DNA of 7,362 nucleotides from an uncultured bacterium (lineage in GTDB: Bacteria > Patescibacteriota > Saccharimonadia > Saccharimonadales > CAIOMD01): the NCBI GenBank assembly GCA_903880655.1, contig CAIRQE010000094.1, positions 1 through 7,362 of the forward strand. Reading direction: 5' to 3'. The notes beneath the pieces were generated by a model. It saw nothing but the letters and a program-made list of their open reading frames with translations. It made no database searches and was not told the DNA's origin. The translations under genes and the position numbers were made by a program. Below are positions 1 to 7,362 of the stretch, in pieces. Numbering within the stretch: position 1 is the first letter of the stretch; each line of letters starts with the position of its first letter.

Positions 1-1431
1 GTTGATCCGCACGGAGACGTCGTAGAGGAGCTACTCGGAATGGTTCCCAAAGAGAGAACCGAAGACGTTATTTATTTCAATCCAAGCGATATGGATTTCC
101 CATTCGGCTTAAATCTTTTCGATTTTAAGCGTGAAGAGGAAAAAGACTTTCTTATCCAAGAGACAATAAATATCCTTTACTCTCTTTACGATCCAAATAG
201 ACAAGGTATGATTGGTGCACGTTTTGAACAAATCTTCAGAAACGCCGCACTACTTTTGATGTCAGACCCTCAAGGGGGTAGTTTCATAGATATACCGAAA
301 GTGCTCGTTGACAGTGATTTTATGAAATCCAAATTGAAATACGTTAAAGATCAGAATCTTCTAGATTATTGGACAAAAGAGTGGCCAGCTTCTCAGCGGT
401 CTAACGATGCAGGTGAGGTAACTAGTTGGGTTGCAAGTAAATTTGGCGCTTTTCTCTCGAATACGATGATGAGGAACATCATCGGCCAAACTAAGAGCTC
501 TTTTGATCTTAGGGAAATCATGGATCAAAAGAAGATATTGCTCGTGAATTTAAGCAAGGGTCTAACAGGGGAGCTTAATGCCAAATTACTTGGAATGATC
601 TTTGTTATGAAGTTTCAGGCTGCGGCCATGAGTCGAGCTGATACACCAGAAGAAGAAAGAGAAGACTTCTGTCTCTATGTTGATGAGTTTCAAAACTTCT
701 CAACTGATTCATTCGCCTCAATTTTGAGCGAGGCTCGAAAATATCGGCTCAATCTTATTGTCGCTAATCAATACATTGGTCAGCTATCGGATGAAATTAG
801 GGATGCAGTGCTCGGAAATGTTGGAACAGCAATTGCATTCCGCGTCGGTAATGCATCAGCTGAAGTAATGGCAAAATATATGAACCCAGTATTCGACGAG
901 ACAGACTTACGACAGATACCCAACTTCCATGTCGCTATTCGAATGCTCATTAATGGAACCCCGACACAACCTTTCAGTATGGAATTACTCCCAAGACTTA
1001 GTAACATCAATAAGCAGCTTGCTGTGGCCCTCAAGCAACTTTCCGCAGCTAAGTATGGAAAGCCAAAGGCGCAAGTGGAGGCAGATATCTTTAAGCGTCT
1101 CGCATCTACTCCTGCGGCACAAACGATTCCAGGACAGGCTCCTCCTTCATTTGGGCAAACCGGAGTAACTCAAGCGCCTGGTCTCAAGAAGCAAACATCA
1201 ACATCTTCGTTTTTGGATGAATGGCTTGCAAAGAGAAAAGCGACAACTCAGCCACCTGTATCTCCATCATCAACAGTGCCAGCTCCCGTAGCTCCTGCAG
1301 CAGCACCCAGGGAAGAGAATCTAGCAGCACAACCTCCCCAAGCGCCCGTTAAGGAAGACGGACTTTTCGAGCAAGATGAGACCGTTCATCTGAACAATCC
1401 AGCCGATCAATCCCCTAAAGACACTATTTAA
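1..1431 (+). CDS. TraG/VirD4-family type IV secretion / conjugative DNA-transfer ATPase, 5' partial
   Basis: C-terminal 476 residues of a membrane-associated DNA-translocating ATPase of the TraG/TraD/VirD4 (HerA/FtsK-like) group; such coupling proteins pump DNA or feed substrates to a type IV secretion channel. The frame is open from base 1 and the first visible residues read VDPHGD, a motif that follows the Walker A strand in this family, so the ATG at 40 is internal and the true start, Walker A and any membrane helices lie off the left edge. Counting from base 1, the Walker B is LYVDEFQNF with Asp228-Glu229, followed by SEARKYRLNLIVANQY, the TraM-recognition region typical of TraD/TraG, and FRVGNASAE. 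From about residue 370 (base 1108 on) the protein becomes a Pro/Ala/Gln/Ser-rich, probably disordered tail of roughly 110 residues. The stop lies 2 bases before umuD, suggesting cotranscription. Family assignment is firm; whether it serves conjugation, DNA uptake or protein secretion cannot be told here. Confidence 0.93.
   Translation, partial: VDPHGDVVEELLGMVPKERTEDVIYFNPSDMDFPFGLNLFDFKREEEKDFLIQETINILYSLYDPNRQGMIGARFEQIFRNAALLLMSDPQGGSFIDIPKVLVDSDFMKSKLKYVKDQNLLDYWTKEWPASQRSNDAGEVTSWVASKFGAFLSNTMMRNIIGQTKSSFDLREIMDQKKILLVNLSKGLTGELNAKLLGMIFVMKFQAAAMSRADTPEEEREDFCLYVDEFQNFSTDSFASILSEARKYRLNLIVANQYIGQLSDEIRDAVLGNVGTAIAFRVGNASAEVMAKYMNPVFDETDLRQIPNFHVAIRMLINGTPTQPFSMELLPRLSNINKQLAVALKQLSAAKYGKPKAQVEADIFKRLASTPAAQTIPGQAPPSFGQTGVTQAPGLKKQTSTSSFLDEWLAKRKATTQPPVSPSSTVPAPVAPAAAPREENLAAQPPQAPVKEDGLFEQDETVHLNNPADQSPKDTI
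1384..1395. promoter_or_regulatory. Short inverted repeat upstream of umuD, possible operator
   Basis: GTTCATCTGAAC is a perfect 5-base inverted repeat (GTTCA / TGAAC) around a 2-base centre, ending 38 bases before the umuD start and lying inside the end of the upstream coding region. Its GTTC/GAAC half-sites are built from the same words as known LexA boxes, but in the opposite order to the Gram-positive GAAC-N4-GTTC form. umuDC operons are usually LexA-regulated, so an operator here is plausible. No good promoter hexamer pair was found beside it, and a 12-base palindrome can arise by chance. Confidence 0.2.
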
Positions 1432-1433
1432 TT

Positions 1434-1838
1434 ATGGCAAAAACGAGCCCGACACTTCTTTTAAATTTTGTTCAGGCAGGCTTTCCTTCTCCCGGTGAGG
1501 AACTTGATACAACTCCTCTCGATACAAATCAATTATTAATTCGAAATCCAGCGGCTACTTTTTTTATGAGAGTTACCGGTAGCTCGATGCATGATGCCGG
1601 GATTTACGAAGGTGATATCGTTGTTGTCGACAGATCAATTGAACCTCGCAATAATGACGTAGTAGTGGCGGTCCTTAATGAAGCCTATACGCTGAAGCGC
1701 TTCGGATTAATTAACAAGGTGCCACATCTTTTTTCAGAGAGTAAAACGCATGGAGAAATAAAGATTACGTCAGATGATGAACTTCGGATATGGGGAGTCG
1801 TCACCTTTGTTTTGCGCTCTTTGCGTAAAACTATATAG
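1434..1838 (+). CDS. umuD: UmuD-like S24-family autoprotease, DNA polymerase V accessory subunit
   Basis: 134-residue LexA-like S24 peptidase, close to the 139 residues of E. coli UmuD. In the family, RecA-DNA filaments trigger self-cleavage and the trimmed UmuD' dimer binds UmuC to form polymerase V. The likely cleavage site is Ala15-Gly16 in VQAGFPSPGEE. The Ser/Lys dyad is Ser51 (in TGSSMHDAGI) and Lys88 (in YTLKRF); their 37-residue separation equals that of E. coli Ser60 and Lys97. The stretch TNQLLIRNPAATFFMRV and the C-terminal WGVVTFVLRSLR also match UmuD. There is no N-terminal DNA-binding domain, which argues against LexA itself. The start is the only sensible ATG, 2 bases after the preceding stop with no strong Shine-Dalgarno, so translation is probably coupled to the upstream gene. 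umuC follows after 9 bases. The N-terminal arm before the cleavage site is shorter than the 24 residues of E. coli UmuD. Confidence 0.93.
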   Translation: MAKTSPTLLLNFVQAGFPSPGEELDTTPLDTNQLLIRNPAATFFMRVTGSSMHDAGIYEGDIVVVDRSIEPRNNDVVVAVLNEAYTLKRFGLINKVPHLFSESKTHGEIKITSDDELRIWGVVTFVLRSLRKTI

Positions 1839-1847
1839 AATGGGCCT

Positions 1848-3101
1848 ATGGTTGTTTTGATTGATTGTGATAATTTTTTCGCCTCATGTGAGCGCGTTAT
1901 GCAACCCCAGTATGCAAAAAGACCAGTTGTAGTGTTGTCTAACAATGATGGCTGCGTTATTGCACGTTCTAACGAGGCGAAAGCCGCTGGGGTAACTATG
2001 GGCCAGCCCTATTTTATGTGTAGCGAGCTACTCGAGAAGATTGGGGCGGGTGTTTTTTCAGCCAACTTTCTTCTATACAGACATTTCGCCAAGCGTTTAC
2101 AGGGTATTTTTCAAACATTGCCAGCTCAATCGATAGATATATATTCAATCGACGAATCATTCATCGAGTTTAAAGATGAGCAGATTAGTGACCCCATTTT
2201 ATGGGGTACAACATTAAGAAAATTAATACTTGATTGGACGGGAATTCCGGTCAGCATAGGTATAGCCCCATCAAGGGCGCTCGCCAAGGTGGCGACACGC
2301 ATGGCTAAAAAAAATCCAACTGGTGTCGGGATCTTGAAAAGAGATGATCATCACTCGGAGCTATTCCTGAGGTCCACTGATATAGCCGATGTATGGGGGA
2401 TAGGGAGAAAGCTGGCTCCAAAATTCAAGATGCTGGGGGTTGTGACCGCCTGGGATCTGACGCAAATAGAATTGAGTAGTCCAATAATGAGCATCATCGA
2501 CAAGCCTATGAAGGAATTAATATTTCAATTAAAGGGGTGGAACGTGGCGCCCCCGGAGACGAAGCTTCGGCAATCGATACGGCGCAGCCGATCATTCAGT
2601 TATAACGTAAATGACAGCGAGGGTATCAGGTCCTCTTTAGTAGACTTTAGTTCTCAAATAGCCGCAAAATTACGAGATAAACAGCTGTACACTAGTCACC
2701 TCAAACTAGCGATATACAAAAAAATACCTCATTCAATAAGAGGGGTAGGTAAATATTACGAAGAAACATTTGATTGGACGAATGATGTATTCATTTTTTC
2801 TCAAGTAGCCGAGAGGGCTGCAAAAAAACTCTATGTGGTAGGAGAGAGCTACACGAGAGCAATGGTGTATTGTGATAACTTGAAAATAGATCAGCAACTC
2901 AGTATTGAACACGACCATACTGAGGCTCTTAAAAAGAGCAGCCTACTCGATGCGATTTATGAGCTTGAGAGCCTCTATGGAGCCGCAGGGCCGCAGATTG
3001 CAACAAAGCTGCTAAGTTCTAAGTGGAAAGGAAAAAAGCAGCTAGAAAGTCCTTACAATCATGCGGCATGGAATAGGCTTCCGCCCGTTCAGGCTGGCTA
3101 G
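1848..3101 (+). CDS. umuC: UmuC-like Y-family translesion DNA polymerase V catalytic subunit
   Basis: 417 residues, near the 422 of E. coli UmuC; complete. It inserts nucleotides opposite damaged template bases with low fidelity, working with UmuD'2, RecA and the sliding clamp. The metal-binding acidic residues are Asp6 (LIDCDNFFASCE) and Asp102-Glu103 (YSIDESFIEF). The steric-gate position is Phe11, where E. coli has Tyr11. VVLSNNDGCVIARSNEAK (29-46) is a UmuC signature in the fingers. A helix-hairpin-helix lies near 180-203 (ADVWGIGRKLAPKF), the little-finger domain spans about 240-345, and the C-terminal DUF4113-like end has KWKGKKQLESPYNHAAW. A degenerate clamp-binding motif, QLSIE, sits at 350-354. 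No Shine-Dalgarno is visible before the ATG, only 9 bases after umuD, so coupled translation is likely. By hand count 16 of 33 Ile codons are ATA, against 5 of 41 in gyrB, suggesting a different origin or lower expression. Identity as UmuC rather than DinB/Pol IV is firm from these signatures and the partner umuD. Confidence 0.95.
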   Translation: MVVLIDCDNFFASCERVMQPQYAKRPVVVLSNNDGCVIARSNEAKAAGVTMGQPYFMCSELLEKIGAGVFSANFLLYRHFAKRLQGIFQTLPAQSIDIYSIDESFIEFKDEQISDPILWGTTLRKLILDWTGIPVSIGIAPSRALAKVATRMAKKNPTGVGILKRDDHHSELFLRSTDIADVWGIGRKLAPKFKMLGVVTAWDLTQIELSSPIMSIIDKPMKELIFQLKGWNVAPPETKLRQSIRRSRSFSYNVNDSEGIRSSLVDFSSQIAAKLRDKQLYTSHLKLAIYKKIPHSIRGVGKYYEETFDWTNDVFIFSQVAERAAKKLYVVGESYTRAMVYCDNLKIDQQLSIEHDHTEALKKSSLLDAIYELESLYGAAGPQIATKLLSSKWKGKKQLESPYNHAAWNRLPPVQAG

Positions 3102-3111
3102 AAACGTTCTA
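3099..3111. repeat. Small inverted repeat at the umuC stop codon
   Basis: TAGAAACGTTCTA has 5-base arms (TAGAA / TTCTA) around ACG and includes the umuC stop. It is followed by AAAA rather than a T-run on this strand, so it is not a normal intrinsic terminator. It may be chance or a weak protein-binding site. Confidence 0.15.
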
Positions 3112-3165
3112 AAACAGGGGTGATTATTATTCAAAAACATATGGTTGTAAAAAGTGAGCATGCAG

Positions 3166-3194
3166 TTGTGAAATTACTTATTTCCTCCTATAAT
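3166..3194 (+). promoter_or_regulatory. Sigma70-type promoter for gyrBA
   Basis: A -35 hexamer TTGTGA (3166-3171) is separated by exactly 17 bases from a consensus -10 TATAAT (3189-3194) in an AT-rich spacer. Transcription would start near 3201, giving a leader of about 28 bases before gyrB. Bacterial gyrase promoters are often induced by DNA relaxation, but nothing here shows that directly. This is the only strong promoter-like match I found in the 127-base gap after umuC. Confidence 0.72.
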
Positions 3195-3198
3195 ATGA

Positions 3199-5202
<2,004 letters not shown>

Positions 5203-5203
5203 G

Positions 5204-7362
5204 ATGGAAGAAAATACAAACGAAGTACCAGAATTAGAAATTATACCAGCAGTGCAGACTCACTCTAAAGAGGTTGAACTCAGTACTATTGAAGATGTCA
5301 TGGAAGATAGCTATCTTCGCTATTCAATGAGCGTTATTGTTTCTCGAGCACTTCCAGATGTTCGTGATGGACTAAAGCCTGTACACCGAAGAATTCTTTA
5401 CTCTATGGAGAAAAATGGCTGGAGAGCTGGATCTAAATTTGTAAAAAGTGCACGTATTACCGGTGATGTCATGGGTAAATACCACCCGCATGGTGATTCA
5501 GCTATCTATGATTCAATGGTTCGAATGGCGCAGGACTGGTCTATGCGTTATGTGCTTGTTGATGGTCAAGGTAACTTCGGTTCCATGGACGGAGATCCCC
5601 CAGCTGCTCAGCGTTATACAGAAGCGCGCATGGCTCGTACTGGTGGAGAGCTATTGACTGATCTCGACAAAGACACAGTTGATTTTAGAGAAAACTATGA
5701 TGGATCAGAGGTAGAGCCTTCAGTTTTACCCGCTAAACTACCGAACCTTCTTTTGAATGGTCAAATTGGTATTGCGGTTGGTATGGCTACCTCAATTCCT
5801 CCTCACAACTTAACTGAGATCGCTAATGCAATAATCCTTCTTATAGATAAGCCCGAAGCAACACTCGATGAATTACTTGTGCATGTAAAGGGTCCAGATT
5901 TTCCTACCGGAGGTATAATCTTCGGTCAAGATAGTCTTAGAAACGCATATGCAACAGGTAGGGGCGGTATTGTCGTACGTGGTGTGGCCAACATCGAAGA
6001 AAAAGAAAAGAAGGGTTCGCACCGAATTATCATTAGTGAAGTACCGTATGGCCTTAATAAGGCAAGCTTACTCGAGAAAATAGCAGAATTAGTTAAAGAT
6101 AAGAAAATCGTGGGCATCTCTGATCTTAGAGATGAAAGTGCTCGAGGTGCAGTAAAAGTTGTCGTAGATCTTAAGAAGGATGCATACCCTAAAAAAGTCC
6201 TCAATCAGCTATATAAGATGACACCACTTCAGTCTTCATTCCACTACAATATGCTGGCACTTATAGATGGTATTCAGCCGCGTATCCTGGGCCTAAGTGA
6301 TATTCTTCATGAATATATTAAGCATCGACAAGTCGTCGTTCGACGTCGAACAGAGTATGACCTCAAGAAAGCTGAAGCTCGAGCTCACGTTCTTGAAGGC
6401 TTAAGCATTGCGCTTGATCATATTGACGAAGTTATTAAGGTTATTAGGGGTAGTGACACTACTGAAGAAGCTCAGAATAACTTAATCGCCAAGTTTAAGC
6501 TTTCAGAAATTCAAGCAAAAGCCATCCTTGCGATGCAGCTCCGACAACTTGCTGGTCTTGAGCGAAAAAAGATTGAAGATGAGCTGGCAGAACTGCGTAA
6601 GTTAATCGCTGAATTAACTGCAATCCTCGGAGACGAGAAGAGAATTCTATCTATTATTAAAGAAGAGTTAACTGAATTAAGAGATAAGTACGGCGACGAG
6701 AGAAGAACAAAAGTTATACCTCAAGAGCTTGGGAAATTTAGCGATGAGGAGTTAATTCCTGATGAACAAATCGTTGTTACTTTAACTTCAGCAAACTACA
6801 TCAAGAGAAGCCCAGAAGCAGAATATAAGAAACAGGGCAGAGGTGGCAAGGGTCGCCGAGGAATGGCAACCCGAGAAGAGGACATTATTGAACACGTTGT
6901 TATGGCGAGCACACACGACTATCTCCTATTCTTTACAAATAAAGGCCGCGTGTTTAGGTTAAAAGCCTATGAGGTGCCAACAACTGGCCTCAATGCAAAG
7001 GGAATTGCAATCGTTAACTTACTGCAATTACAGCCAGAAGAAAAAGTTAGTTCCGTTATTCGGGTTAGCAGAAGTGAAGAGAACGGCTTCTTGCTCATGT
7101 GTACTATCCGAGGCGTGGTTAAGAAAACTGCCTACGAGCAATACACGAAAGTTCGTGGCTCTGGTCTCATCGCGATCAATCTTGATGCTGGTGATGAGTT
7201 GAAGTGGATTCGCTTCAGTAACGGTGACAACGAGGTCGTAATATCTACTTCCATGGGGCAGGCTATTCGATTCCACGAAAAGGATGTTCGACCAATGGGC
7301 CGTGTTTCGAGAGGCGTCAGAGGTATTCGTTTGCGACTTGGAGACAATGTTATCGGCTTGGA
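5204..7362 (+). CDS. gyrA: DNA gyrase subunit A, 3' partial
   Basis: 719 codons are visible without a stop; the frame runs off the right edge, and with a usual length near 800-850 roughly the last 100 residues are missing. GyrA cuts and rejoins the DNA strand pair and wraps DNA on its C-terminal domain. After a short acidic lead, the winged-helix breakage-reunion domain opens with [20 protein letters not shown]. The catalytic tyrosine is Tyr138 in AQRYTEARM (E. coli Tyr122). The quinolone-contact positions are Ser99 and Asp103 in [10 protein letters not shown], equal to E. coli Ser83 and Asp87, so the sensitive residues are kept. The tower and coiled-coil gate follow, with [14 protein letters not shown] near 443-456. 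The beta-pinwheel C-terminal domain starts near 520 and holds a GyrA-box-like QGRGGKG at 544-550, where the consensus second residue is Arg or Lys. The box and the gyrB neighbour favour GyrA over ParC. The N-terminus is about 16 residues longer than in E. coli. The ATG is one base after the gyrB stop. Confidence 0.96.
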   Translation, partial: MEENTNEVPELEIIPAVQTHSKEVELSTIEDVMEDSYLRYSMSVIVSRALPDVRDGLKPVHRRILYSMEKNGWRAGSKFVKSARITGDVMGKYHPHGDSAIYDSMVRMAQDWSMRYVLVDGQGNFGSMDGDPPAAQRYTEARMARTGGELLTDLDKDTVDFRENYDGSEVEPSVLPAKLPNLLLNGQIGIAVGMATSIPPHNLTEIANAIILLIDKPEATLDELLVHVKGPDFPTGGIIFGQDSLRNAYATGRGGIVVRGVANIEEKEKKGSHRIIISEVPYGLNKASLLEKIAELVKDKKIVGISDLRDESARGAVKVVVDLKKDAYPKKVLNQLYKMTPLQSSFHYNMLALIDGIQPRILGLSDILHEYIKHRQVVVRRRTEYDLKKAEARAHVLEGLSIALDHIDEVIKVIRGSDTTEEAQNNLIAKFKLSEIQAKAILAMQLRQLAGLERKKIEDELAELRKLIAELTAILGDEKRILSIIKEELTELRDKYGDERRTKVIPQELGKFSDEELIPDEQIVVTLTSANYIKRSPEAEYKKQGRGGKGRRGMATREEDIIEHVVMASTHDYLLFFTNKGRVFRLKAYEVPTTGLNAKGIAIVNLLQLQPEEKVSSVIRVSRSEENGFLLMCTIRGVVKKTAYEQYTKVRGSGLIAINLDAGDELKWIRFSNGDNEVVISTSMGQAIRFHEKDVRPMGRVSRGVRGIRLRLGDNVIGL

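Noticed and set aside
40..42. ATG at 40 as the start of the transfer ATPase
   Set aside because: The same frame is open to base 1 and encodes the family motif DPHGD before this ATG, so the gene extends beyond the left edge.
1425..1430. TATTTA as a -10 box for a separate umuD promoter
   Set aside because: No acceptable -35 hexamer lies 16-18 bases upstream, and the site would leave almost no leader before the umuD ATG.
1685..1945. 86-residue minus-strand frame spanning the umuD-umuC junction
   Set aside because: The opposite strand carries two well-supported conserved genes, and the frame has no recognisable motif.

Overview
The window is 7362 bases, by eye in the low 40s percent G+C, with every supported gene on the + strand. 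It holds five coding regions in two blocks. The lineage is inferred from protein style only: a 657-residue gyrB lacking the long enterobacterial insertion, a gyrB-gyrA pair one base apart, and a TraG/VirD4-like ATPase of the 'DPHGD' type common in the Candidate Phyla Radiation. This looks most like a Patescibacteria genome, perhaps Saccharibacteria. No in-frame TGA interrupts the genes, so nothing points to the recoded UGA of Gracilibacteria or SR1. No rRNA or other marker is present to settle the placement.

Block 1 (1-3101) starts inside the C-terminal half of a conjugation-type DNA-pumping ATPase (TraG/VirD4/TraD family). Two bases after its stop begins umuD, a self-cleaving S24 peptidase. 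Nine bases after that comes umuC, the catalytic subunit of error-prone DNA polymerase V. The tight spacing and lack of any terminator suggest one transcript linking a DNA-transfer ATPase to the SOS mutagenesis polymerase. UmuD should be trimmed at Ala15-Gly16 and then join UmuC to copy past DNA lesions. umuC uses the ATA isoleucine codon far more than the gyrase genes do, which hints at a separate origin.

The spacer 3102-3228 (127 bases) holds a convincing sigma70-type promoter (TTGTGA, 17 bases, TATAAT) and a ribosome binding site for gyrB, but no clear terminator for block 1.

Block 2 (3229-7362) is gyrB, complete, followed by gyrA, which runs off the right edge. Together they encode DNA gyrase (A2B2), which introduces negative supercoils using ATP. 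All key catalytic residues are present, and the GyrA quinolone-contact positions are the sensitive type.

I saw no RNA genes, insertion sequences, CRISPR arrays or supported minus-strand genes. The most interesting point is the transfer-ATPase/umuDC arrangement next to the gyrase operon; the rest is well-known machinery with some departures in motifs.
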